Shown one piece after another: positions 1-5,857 of a stretch of DNA of 8,744 bases; the stretch's first letter is position 1; every line of letters starts with the position of its first letter. The stretch covers positions 1 to 8,744 of the forward strand of contig DMJC01000295.1 of the NCBI GenBank assembly GCA_003451915.1, read 5' to 3'. This stretch comes from Clostridiales bacterium. Its GTDB lineage: Bacteria > Bacillota > Clostridia > Saccharofermentanales > UBA5734. The position numbers and the translations under genes were made by a program. The notes beneath the pieces are model-generated. The model saw nothing but the letters and a program-made list of their open reading frames with translations, searched no databases and was not told the DNA's origin.

Positions 1-649
1 CATCATCGTCGGCGAAATCGAGGAGATGGGCCTGGTCTTCAACGAAATAAGCGACCGGATCATACTTTTCCCATTCATCGATTGAGTCCGCCAGAAGATG
101 GCTGATCAAGGCCATTGAATCAACAGCTTTGATCTTGCGGTCTGCCCAGCGCGGGTTGACAGCCGGCGGCTGATTCATGCCCGGAAAGCCTGACTGGATG
201 TGCGTGAAGTCATAGATAATCCCATACTCGTCGCAAGCCTGGCGGATCGCCTGATTCATCGGAGTTGCAGCAAAGAACATGCCGGTATCGGGTGCCCGGC
301 CCAAAATGCGTACGCAGCGGTCGAGCTGGGCCCGGCATTCGCGCAGGGCTTCATCGAAATTGACATCAGACGCTTCATGCAGGTCTTTGCGGAAGCGAAC
401 CCGACCCTGGTCGTTCATGAGCAGGGTCGGAACCTGCTCAGCCGGCAGAACGGGCGACCCCCAAAAATGGGTGTGCCAGCCGACTGAGATCCAGGGGAAA
501 TCACGCAGCCGATTCAGTGCATCTTCTGTACCCGGTGTGTCGAGCATGACATCAGCAGCTGTCGCGATACCTTGTTCAATGGTTTGGAATGCACCGGTAT
601 TGCAGGTGTTCGTATAACCGACATCGTCGATTCGAATGATCATCTTCAT
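1..649 (-). CDS. YdjC/ChbG-like carbohydrate deacetylase homologue, C-terminus cut by window edge
   Basis: The frame is open for 216 codons from an ATG at 649 to the left edge, so the C-terminus is missing (family members are usually about 250-300 residues). The family are metal-dependent deacetylases acting on N-acetylated sugars such as chito-oligosaccharides. Seen here: an N-terminal strand ending in the Asp pair IRIDDVGYT (D8, D9), the family pattern of a GxH motif at GWHTHFWGSP (H59, H61), and the downstream LGRAP segment at 116-120. The segment after it, which normally carries a third metal-binding His (PTHxDxHxH-like), reads PDTGMFFAATP and has no His between residues 92 and 149. The start codon overlaps the stop of the LacI-family gene upstream (ATGA), so it is probably translationally coupled; the bases before it show no clear ribosome binding site. 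Family placement is fairly firm. Catalytic activity and substrate are uncertain. Confidence 0.75.
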   Translation of the reverse strand, partial: MKMIIRIDDVGYTNTCNTGAFQTIEQGIATAADVMLDTPGTEDALNRLRDFPWISVGWHTHFWGSPVLPAEQVPTLLMNDQGRVRFRKDLHEASDVNFDEALRECRAQLDRCVRILGRAPDTGMFFAATPMNQAIRQACDEYGIIYDFTHIQSGFPGMNQPPAVNPRWADRKIKAVDSMALISHLLADSIDEWEKYDPVAYFVEDQAHLLDFADDD

Positions 650-1629
650 AGTAGCTGACTCGACTCTCTTACAATTAAATTGTGCGACAGTTGTACATGA
701 CGGCCAATGATGCAGTCTTCCTTCATCTGGGCCAGCAGCATGCGGACGCATTCACAGCCGATCTCGTAACGCGGCTGGTTGATCGAGGTCAATGGCGGAT
801 TTTGCAGTTCGGTAATATCATCATTGTCGAATCCGACAATGGCAATATCGCGCGGAATGACGATGCCACGGCTGATCAAGCCGCTGAGAAAACCGGCGGC
901 CAGCGAATCGTTGACACAAAACAAAGCGTCCGGCCGGTTAGCTAAAGCCAGCAGACTCGACACGTTTTCTGCCAGGCTTTCACTGGACAGATCACTGTGA
1001 AAAACCAGCCGTTCATCAAAAGTCAGACCATACTCATGCAAAGCCAGACGATAACCCTTTGCCCGTTCTGTCATGTACAGCGGTGTGAAGTCGGCATATT
1101 CCGGCAAAGCCAGCGCAATCCGGCGTCTGCCCTGGTTATGCAGATGACCGACTGCGTCCCGGGCCGCCTGTTCATTATTGATTGAGACGGTTATCCCGCC
1201 GGGAAACGGCAATGATCCGCCACATTGGACAATCGGCATGTTTGCCGCCAGTTCACCCAATTCGTTATCATCGTCGCGGTAATTGAGCAAAATTATACCA
1301 TCAATCATTCCGCGGCTGAATAAAGTGGTGGACTGGATACGATTCGCACGGCTGTTCATGTATTGAAAGATGACATCATAGCCATTTTCCCGTGCTTTAT
1401 CCTGAATACCGGTGAACACATCATAAATAAACGTCGCTCCGGCAACCATGATCAGCTTGTTTTCGGTCTGGCGCACTGGATTGCGGTTTGTCTGATAATT
1501 CAAGGTTGCTGCAGCCGCGAGAACCTTCTCACGCTTTTCCTGTGAGACAATATAACTGTTGTTCATGACACGGGAGACCGTGGCGATCGAAACGCCGGCC
1601 AGAGCTGCCACATCTTCAATTGTCGCCAT
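646..1629 (-). CDS. LacI-family transcriptional regulator (operon-encoded)
   Basis: A 327-residue protein of normal LacI-family length. An N-terminal helix-turn-helix (residues 2-24, TIEDVAALAGVSIATVSRV) is followed by a periplasmic-binding-protein-like effector domain, with the typical late motifs PDALFCVNDSLAAG, IVGFDNDDITE and PPLTSINQPRYEIG. I chose the ATG at 1629 because GAGGTGG lies just upstream; a TTG 18 bases further up would place this ribosome binding site inside the gene. The hinge segment (NYQTNRNPVRQTENK, residues 44-58) departs from the family pattern YxPNxxAxxL: the Pro and the intercalating Leu are absent and a Pro sits where Ala is usual. It lies fourth in the importer operon and overlaps the next gene by 4 bases, so it probably controls this operon in response to the imported sugar or a product. 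Ligand unknown. Confidence 0.93.
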   Translation of the reverse strand: MATIEDVAALAGVSIATVSRVMNNSYIVSQEKREKVLAAAATLNYQTNRNPVRQTENKLIMVAGATFIYDVFTGIQDKARENGYDVIFQYMNSRANRIQSTTLFSRGMIDGIILLNYRDDDNELGELAANMPIVQCGGSLPFPGGITVSINNEQAARDAVGHLHNQGRRRIALALPEYADFTPLYMTERAKGYRLALHEYGLTFDERLVFHSDLSSESLAENVSSLLALANRPDALFCVNDSLAAGFLSGLISRGIVIPRDIAIVGFDNDDITELQNPPLTSINQPRYEIGCECVRMLLAQMKEDCIIGRHVQLSHNLIVRESSQLL

Positions 1630-1633
1630 TGGC

Positions 1634-1640
1634 CCACCTC
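1634..1640 (-). promoter_or_regulatory. Ribosome binding site deciding the regulator start
   Basis: GAGGTGG on the minus strand, 4 bases before the ATG at 1629. It supports the ATG and argues against the in-frame TTG at 1647, which has no such site. Confidence 0.75.
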
Positions 1641-1657
1641 TTTTCAAATTGAATTAA

Positions 1658-1690
1658 GAACGCCGGGATTCTCAGGTCATCTCGGCGTCC
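1658..1690 (-). terminator. Hairpin between second permease and LacI-family gene
   Basis: On the minus strand GGACGCCG pairs with CGGCGTTC (8 bp, one G-U pair). An inner GAT/ATC helix lies beyond a single mismatch, closing a 9-nt loop. The next bases (TTAATTCAATTTG) are A/T-rich but are not a clean T-tract, so full termination is doubtful. It sits in the 83-base gap after the second permease and could act as an attenuator or RNA processing/stability element that lowers regulator expression relative to the importer. Confidence 0.5.
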
Positions 1691-1712
1691 GCTGTTTTTC
1701 AGATTGTACTCA

Positions 1713-2606
1713 TCAGCCTTTGACGCCGCCGAGTGAAATACCCTTGACGAAGTATTTCTGGAAGAATGGGTACAGCGCCATGATCGGTACTGTACCGACA
1801 ACGGCCATCGCCATTCGGATCGAGATGCTGGGCAGCTCAACGATCAGCTTGTTGTCATTACCCATCGTCGCCAGCGCCTGGATGGTAACCAGGATGCGGT
1901 TCAACAGGTTCTGCAGGCTGAACAGTTCGGTCTTGGTGATGTAGTAAAGTCCATTCATCCAGTCGTTCCAGTAGCCGATGCCGACCATCAGGCCGATCGT
2001 GGCCAGAATGGGCAGTGACAGCGGCATGATGATTTTACGGTAAATGTAGAACTCATGGGCACCGTCGATTTTAGCCGCCTCGATCAGCGCCGGATGAATG
2101 TTGAGTGTGAAGTAGCTTTTCATCAGCAGAACATAGAAGCCATTGAAGAGCAGATTCGGAAAAATCTGAGCGAAAATCGTGTTCTTGATACCGAACAGCT
2201 GCGTCCACATCAGGTACTGCGGGACCAGGCCGCCGTTAAAAAGCATGGTGAAAAAGACGATGAAGGTCATTACCTTGCGCTTGTTATAATCGCGGCGGGA
2301 CAGGACATAAGCCATCATCGGCGCGATCGCGAGGCTGAGCACAGTTCCGAATACCGTCATGAAAACTGTGATGCCATAAGACCGGCCAATGTTGGCAACA
2401 TTGACCTTGAACAGATACTCATAGGATTCAAAACCCAGCTTGCTGGGAAAGAACGTGTAGCCGTCAACCAGCAGCGTCTGTTCGTTGGTGATCGATGAAA
2501 TGATCAGCATCAGGAAGGGCAGCAGGGCTGCCAGAGAAAAACACATCAGGATGATATTGACCACCAGTTGGCCTGGTGAGAATTTTTTTGAGTTAATATT
2601 GCTCAT
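1713..2606 (-). CDS. ABC sugar transporter permease, MalG/YtcP type
   Basis: A 297-residue inner-membrane permease of the carbohydrate uptake (CUT1) class. Hydrophobic segments are visible near residues 14-38, 76-102, 112-135, 145-165, 198-215 and 262-280. The EAA loop that docks on the ATPase is at 176-195 (EAAKIDGAHEFYIYRKIIMP), with its conserved E-A-A, D-G-A and final P. The C-terminal end (FFQKYFVKGISLGGVKG) is characteristic of the YtcP/LplC group of partners for complex-glycan importers. The ATG at 2606 is preceded by AGGAGG with 7-base spacing. Only 12 bases separate it from the stop of the first permease, and the binding site overlaps that stop, so the two permeases are surely co-translated and form the heterodimeric channel. 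Confidence 0.95.
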   Translation of the reverse strand: MSNINSKKFSPGQLVVNIILMCFSLAALLPFLMLIISSITNEQTLLVDGYTFFPSKLGFESYEYLFKVNVANIGRSYGITVFMTVFGTVLSLAIAPMMAYVLSRRDYNKRKVMTFIVFFTMLFNGGLVPQYLMWTQLFGIKNTIFAQIFPNLLFNGFYVLLMKSYFTLNIHPALIEAAKIDGAHEFYIYRKIIMPLSLPILATIGLMVGIGYWNDWMNGLYYITKTELFSLQNLLNRILVTIQALATMGNDNKLIVELPSISIRMAMAVVGTVPIMALYPFFQKYFVKGISLGGVKG

Positions 2607-2613
2607 ACCGTTT

Positions 2614-2619
2614 CCTCCT
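2614..2619 (-). promoter_or_regulatory. Ribosome binding site overlapping the upstream stop codon
   Basis: AGGAGG on the minus strand, 7 bases before the second permease ATG. Its first base is the last base of the TGA stop of the first permease, an arrangement that favours coupled translation. Confidence 0.8.
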
Positions 2620-3569
2620 CAGAACAACGCACTGTCCGGGTCCAGTTTATGAACCGCAGCGTTGGCGATCAAAACGACGACGAAGCCAACGATGGACTGA
2701 TAGAAACCGGCGGCTGAAGCTCTTGAAATGTCGTTCAACTGCAGCAGGGCACGATAGACATAGGTATCAATGGTGTTGGTGACGTTGAACAAGGCTCCGG
2801 AATTCATCGGCACCTGATAGAAGAGGCCGAAGTCAGAGTAGAAAATGCGGCCGACGTTGATCAGGACCAGGGTGATGACCGTCGGGCGCAGCAAAGGCAT
2901 GGTGATTTTGAAAATTTGCTGGCGTTTGTTGGCACCGTCGACCAGGGCAGCTTCAAAGAGCTCGCGGTCGATACCGATGACTGCAGCATAGTAAATGACT
3001 GCGGCGTAACCGATGCCTTTCCAGATATAGACAAACGTCAGGATGTAGGGCCAGAGAGTTTTGTCGGAGTAGAAATTTACTTCAGGTATTCCTAGCGCTG
3101 GCAAGATGGTCTTGTTCACGAAACCATACTCAGTCGACAGGAAAGCAAAAACGATGTTGGAGATAATCAGGATCGAAATCAGCTGCGGCAGCAGGATGGT
3201 TGTCTGATAAAATTTGGCCATCTGGCGCCGGCGCAGCTCGCTGAGCATAATACCGACTGAAATGCCGACCACGTTCAACAGGACAATAAAAACCAGGTTG
3301 TACAGGATGGTGTTGCGCGTGATGATCCAGGCGTCCTGGGTCGTGAAAAGGTAAATAAAGTTCTTCATCCCAACCCAGGGGCTGCCGAGGATGCCGAGGA
3401 TGCCTTTGCCGAAAACAACTTTCTTGAAGGCAATGACAAGCCCGATCATCGGCAAATAGTTATTGATGATCAAGTATAAAAGGCCTGGCAAGATCATCAG
3501 GTCGAGCAGGCTCAGCCAGGGCTTGCGACGCCGTGCTAACGGCAAAATGGTATTCTGGTCCTTTTTCAT
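2619..3569 (-). CDS. ABC sugar transporter permease, LplB/MalF type
   Basis: A 316-residue inner-membrane permease. After a basic N-terminus (RRRK, residues 13-16) come hydrophobic segments near residues 23-48, 85-108, 123-144, 172-198, 230-247 and 290-305. The family signature PGLLYLIINNYLPMIGLVIAFK (28-49) and the EAA loop at 206-225 (EAALVDGANKRQQIFKITMP) identify the LplB-like group that pairs with YtcP/LplC permeases. I prefer the ATG at 3569 (MKKDQN) because relatives begin just before the basic stretch; a TTG at 3623 would add 18 uncharged, unlike residues. The ribosome binding site before the ATG is weak (GGAAG, about 10 bases away). Weak initiation together with the strong hairpin upstream would keep permease level below that of the binding protein. 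No ATPase gene accompanies it here. Confidence 0.94.
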   Translation of the reverse strand: MKKDQNTILPLARRRKPWLSLLDLMILPGLLYLIINNYLPMIGLVIAFKKVVFGKGILGILGSPWVGMKNFIYLFTTQDAWIITRNTILYNLVFIVLLNVVGISVGIMLSELRRRQMAKFYQTTILLPQLISILIISNIVFAFLSTEYGFVNKTILPALGIPEVNFYSDKTLWPYILTFVYIWKGIGYAAVIYYAAVIGIDRELFEAALVDGANKRQQIFKITMPLLRPTVITLVLINVGRIFYSDFGLFYQVPMNSGALFNVTNTIDTYVYRALLQLNDISRASAAGFYQSIVGFVVVLIANAAVHKLDPDSALF

Positions 3570-3639
3570 GGCAGTATCGCTTCCAATCTCTGTGGGGTCT
3601 GCTGCCGGGTGGCTGCAGGGCAAACTTTTTGAAACAAAT

Positions 3640-3669
3640 GGCGGCGGGCAACCGTGATTGCCCGCCGCC
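3640..3669 (-). terminator. Perfect 12-bp GC-rich hairpin between binding protein and permeases
   Basis: The arms at 3640-3651 (GGCGGCGGGCAA) and 3658-3669 (TTGCCCGCCGCC) are exact complements around a 6-nt loop. On the minus strand the stem is followed by ATTTGTTTC, a weak U-rich tail. It lies in the 143-base gap between the binding-protein stop and the first permease start. Hairpins in this position in binding-protein transporter operons act as partial terminators or as blocks to 3' exonucleases, giving excess binding protein; that role is inferred here. Confidence 0.75.
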
Positions 3670-3712
3670 GATTATAATGGGTCAGGCAAGTTGACTGGCC
3701 AGGCAACTCAGA

Positions 3713-5305
3713 TTATTTCTTAGCTGCAACGAAGGCGTCAACCTGTGACTGTACGGCAGCCAGAATCTTGGGCATGCCGGCGGTGTTGAGAGCGGCCAGG
3801 AATTTGGGCAGCTCGGTGGCCGGATCGCTGGAACCGGCATTGAGGCCCGGGGAGTACTGGGTGATGACGTTGATGACAGCGGTGTACTCATCGATGAACG
3901 AGCTGGTATCAACGGCGAAGCCAAGCAGCGGAGCAGCAGCGGCGGCTTTGTTGAGTGTTAGGGCTTGCTGACGGAGATCAGCAGGGTCAGGTGTTGCGAC
4001 CTTGGCGAGATAAGCGCTGCCGAACAGGAACGGGGCATTGACGTGGTAGCGGGTTTTCCCGGGTTCGACACCGGCTGGCAGTGAGATGGTGCCATCAGCA
4101 TTCTCAACATAGTGAGTATCTTTGATGCCGAAGTTCAGCAGATTGATAATGTCAGCATCAGTATAGGTCAGTTCAAGGAATTTGAGGGCTGCTTCTTTGT
4201 CAGAGCAGGTAACCGGCAGGGTCCAGACAAATTTCTGCATGATGCCGGTATTGACGACGGCATCGGCAACCTTGACACTGATCATGTCTTTGCCGGCCTG
4301 GCTGCTGGCATAAGCCTCATGGCCCAGTTCACCATCAGTGACGGAGCCAAGAGCACCATTGGCTTTGACGATCAGTCCGCCCATGTCAACCTGGGTTGCG
4401 GCGTCTTTGAAAATATAACCCTTCAGATACCAGTCACGGGCTTTTTCAACGAGCTTTTTGTAATAGTCTGAAGCATACATGTCGATGACCTTGGTATTGT
4501 CGGTACCGACAATGGCGCCATAGGCCCAGGTGTCACTGCTGAAGAATTCGGTGACGATCTGCTTGGAGAAATCATCGAAATTGATCAGGCGGGCGTTGGA
4601 GTTGACGACCTGACCCCAGCTGTTACCGGTGGAGGCCAGCACAGGAATGTCGCTTTTCTCAGACAGCACCTTGACGACTGCTTCGAGATCGTTCATGTTT
4701 TTGATGGCCTGGAAGGCATCGAGCAGGTTATTCTCAACCAGAACGTCTTTGCGGATATCAAAGTAGGTCGCTGTGACTTTGTCGAACAAAGTCGGTACGC
4801 CATACATTTTGCCGCCGATTAAGGCACCGTTCAGGAAGCCAGAGTTGACGTCATTGAAGGCGCTGACGATACCCGGGGCAAATTGCGGCAATAATTCAGT
4901 GATGTCATTCAGCTGGCCATGGGCAACCATGGTGGGGTAAATTGTCGGGCCGCCGGGCAGGGTCAGCAGGAGATCACAATCCTCACCGCCGGTGATCATC
5001 AGGGGGACCTGGCCGCTGTAGCTGGAAATGGCGATCGGGACTAAAGTGACTTTGACGTTGGCTTTGGCCAAGGCTATTTCATTCAGCGCTGCGTTGACAA
5101 TCGGCGTGTCAACATGATCGGCAAATACAGGGAAAACATAGGTCAGCTCAACTGGCGGACCCAGCGTTGTCGTCTGTTCGGTTGTCGGTGCGGTTGTACC
5201 GCCGGTTGTTCCAGTCGTCGGAGCGGTTGTGTTCTGGGGTGTGCAGCCGACGATCAATGTCAGCAGCATAGCAAAGCAAAGAACCAATACGAGTGCTTTT
5301 TTCAT
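3713..5305 (-). CDS. Solute-binding lipoprotein of an LplA/YtcQ-like sugar ABC importer
   Basis: A 530-residue extracellular binding protein. The signal peptide (MKKALVLVLCFAMLLTLIVGC) ends in a lipobox IVGC, so C21 should be lipidated and anchor the protein outside the membrane. A Thr-rich low-complexity linker (about residues 22-49) follows, then the binding fold beginning PVELTYVFPVFADH. The C-terminal part has the pattern seen in DUF3502-containing binding proteins of this class: ALKFLELTYTDADIINLLNFGI, then DTHYVENADGTISLP. The length fits that group (about 480-550). I chose the ATG at 5305 because AAGGAGG lies 7 bases upstream; the in-frame TTG at 5311 would sit right against the ribosome binding site. 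It is the first gene of the operon, behind a consensus promoter. Ligand is unknown; relatives bind complex oligosaccharides or glycosides. Confidence 0.92.
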   Translation of the reverse strand: MKKALVLVLCFAMLLTLIVGCTPQNTTAPTTGTTGGTTAPTTEQTTTLGPPVELTYVFPVFADHVDTPIVNAALNEIALAKANVKVTLVPIAISSYSGQVPLMITGGEDCDLLLTLPGGPTIYPTMVAHGQLNDITELLPQFAPGIVSAFNDVNSGFLNGALIGGKMYGVPTLFDKVTATYFDIRKDVLVENNLLDAFQAIKNMNDLEAVVKVLSEKSDIPVLASTGNSWGQVVNSNARLINFDDFSKQIVTEFFSSDTWAYGAIVGTDNTKVIDMYASDYYKKLVEKARDWYLKGYIFKDAATQVDMGGLIVKANGALGSVTDGELGHEAYASSQAGKDMISVKVADAVVNTGIMQKFVWTLPVTCSDKEAALKFLELTYTDADIINLLNFGIKDTHYVENADGTISLPAGVEPGKTRYHVNAPFLFGSAYLAKVATPDPADLRQQALTLNKAAAAAPLLGFAVDTSSFIDEYTAVINVITQYSPGLNAGSSDPATELPKFLAALNTAGMPKILAAVQSQVDAFVAAKK

Positions 5306-5312
5306 CCTCAAA

Positions 5313-5319
5313 CCTCCTT
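5313..5319 (-). promoter_or_regulatory. Ribosome binding site of the binding-protein gene
   Basis: AAGGAGG on the minus strand, 7 bases before the ATG at 5305. Near-perfect complementarity to the 16S rRNA tail suggests high expression and rules against the TTG at 5311 as the start. Confidence 0.85.
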
Positions 5320-5327
5320 GGCTTGTT

Positions 5328-5349
5328 GGGCATGACTTCAGGCCTGCCC
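5328..5349 (-). other. Small stem-loop in the operon leader
   Basis: GGGCA (5328-5332) and TGCCC (5345-5349) can form a 5-bp stem just upstream of the AAGGAGG site of the binding-protein gene. It is short and may have no function; no known riboswitch pattern is recognisable in the leader. Confidence 0.25.
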
Positions 5350-5442
5350 TGTTTTAAACTGATCTGGATATATGAGTGAAGTTGAATCCGGTGGCAGTTG
5401 CGCGCCGTTGCTAGCAAACGCGGCAAAATCACCTGTAATGTC

Positions 5443-5471
5443 ATTATAGGAAGTCTGGATACTGCTGTCAA
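5443..5471 (-). promoter_or_regulatory. Consensus sigma-A promoter of the importer operon
   Basis: On the minus strand a perfect -35 box TTGACA (5471-5466) is followed by exactly 17 bases and a perfect -10 box TATAAT (5448-5443). Transcription should start near 5436, leaving a leader of about 130 nt to the ATG at 5305. A promoter this strong ahead of an inducible importer implies tight repression, consistent with the flanking LacI-family genes. Confidence 0.88.
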
Positions 5472-5485
5472 TGATTAACCAAAAA

Positions 5486-5512
5486 TTTTCAGTCTTTTTT
5501 CATCAATTTTCA
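5486..5512 (-). repeat. Three helically phased TGAAAA direct repeats upstream of the operon promoter
   Basis: TTTTCA on the plus strand (TGAAAA on the minus strand) occurs at 5486-5491, 5497-5502 and 5507-5512, with steps of 11 and 10 bases, so all three face the same side of the helix. Relative to the predicted start they lie at about -50 to -76, where an activator or an upstream A/T element would contact RNA polymerase. The A/T-rich context makes partial chance occurrence possible. Confidence 0.5.
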
Positions 5513-5534
5513 TTTCTGAACGAGAGCAAATAGG

Positions 5535-5552
5535 GTTCAACTATTGTTCAAC
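5535..5552. repeat. GTTCAAC direct repeat, one helical turn apart
   Basis: GTTCAAC occurs at 5535-5541 and again at 5546-5552, an 11-base step. It lies about 100-116 bases upstream of the predicted operon start. It may be a regulator half-site pair; no known motif is recognised. Confidence 0.4.
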
Positions 5553-5649
5553 ATGTATTTTATCACAAAATATAATGCTTTCTTTTTGTTTGAAATGCCT
5601 TATCAAAAGTCTGTCGAGGCAACGTAACGATCATTATCATCAGAAATTC

Positions 5650-5665
5650 GTGAAAATACTTTCAC
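5650..5665. promoter_or_regulatory. Operator-like inverted repeat with TGAAA/TTTCA arms
   Basis: GTGAAAATACTTTCAC is a perfect inverted repeat with 6-bp arms and a 4-base centre. The inner 14 bases match the LacI/CcpA-family operator pattern TGWNANCGNTNWCA at every fixed position except the central CG, which is TA here. It lies in the middle of the divergent region and could serve either regulator encoded in the window. Confidence 0.6.
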
Positions 5666-5680
5666 AGAAGCATGCGATTG

Positions 5681-5697
5681 TGAAACATCAGTTTTCA
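5681..5697. promoter_or_regulatory. Second operator-like inverted repeat
   Basis: TGAAAC and GTTTTCA flank a 4-base centre ATCA; the arms are complementary apart from one extra T. Its centre is about 31 bases, three helical turns, from the centre of the repeat at 5650-5665, which would suit side-by-side binding of two repressor dimers. Confidence 0.45.
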
Positions 5698-5755
5698 TAA
5701 CTTTCGCGTTTTCATGACGAGATGTAAATTTTATGCTTTCAGTTAATATTTGATC

Positions 5756-5771
5756 AAAAGTACCGACTTTT
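5756..5771. promoter_or_regulatory. AAAAGT/ACTTTT inverted repeat upstream of the second regulator promoter
   Basis: AAAAGT (5756-5761) and ACTTTT (5766-5771) are perfect 6-bp arms around ACCG, the same geometry as the repeat at 5650-5665 but a different word. It ends 22 bases before the -35 box of the LacI-family gene. The left arm, as ATCAAAAGT, also occurs alone at 5602-5610. Confidence 0.4.
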
Positions 5772-5793
5772 ACAAAGGACTTTCAGTTTAATC

Positions 5794-5822
5794 TTGTCGC
5801 ATCGCCTTTTAAACACTATAAT
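5794..5822 (+). promoter_or_regulatory. Sigma-A promoter of the second LacI-family gene
   Basis: TTGTCG (5794-5799) and a perfect TATAAT (5817-5822) are separated by exactly 17 bases. The start would fall near 5829, giving a short leader of about 29 nt before the GTG at 5858. Confidence 0.8.
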
Positions 5823-5857
5823 CAAACCATTAGAAACTGGAAGCGAGATGAATTGCT

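Larger units (their letters stand above)
5306..5857. other. Divergent intergenic regulatory region
   Basis: These 552 bases without a convincing gene separate the importer operon (leftward) from the second LacI-family gene (rightward). They hold two good sigma-A promoters pointing outward, a leader of about 130 nt before the binding-protein gene, at least three inverted repeats with TGAAA/TTTCA or AAAAGT/ACTTTT arms, and short direct repeats spaced about one helical turn apart. The stretch 5461-5830 is clearly more A/T-rich than the genes. An open frame crossing 5148-5471 on the minus strand is out of frame with the lipoprotein and looks accidental. Confidence 0.8.

Noticed and set aside
2055..2498. 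Open frame of 147 codons on the plus strand inside the second permease
   Set aside because: It is antisense to a convincing permease and shows no recognisable motif or ribosome binding site.
5148..5471. Open frame of 107 codons on the minus strand spanning the operon leader and the start of the lipoprotein gene
   Set aside because: It runs out of frame through the lipoprotein start, includes the promoter and leader, has no ribosome binding site and its product resembles no protein pattern.
5571..5576. TATAAT on the plus strand as an extra promoter for the second regulator
   Set aside because: The best upstream box at a workable spacing is TTCAAC, a poor -35, and a far better promoter exists at 5794-5822. 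A/T-rich DNA gives such hits by chance.
5701..5714. CTTTCGCGTTTTCA as a catabolite-repression (CcpA) site
   Set aside because: One half fits the pattern (TGAAAACG on the minus strand) but the other half fails at fixed positions, so it is not a credible full site.
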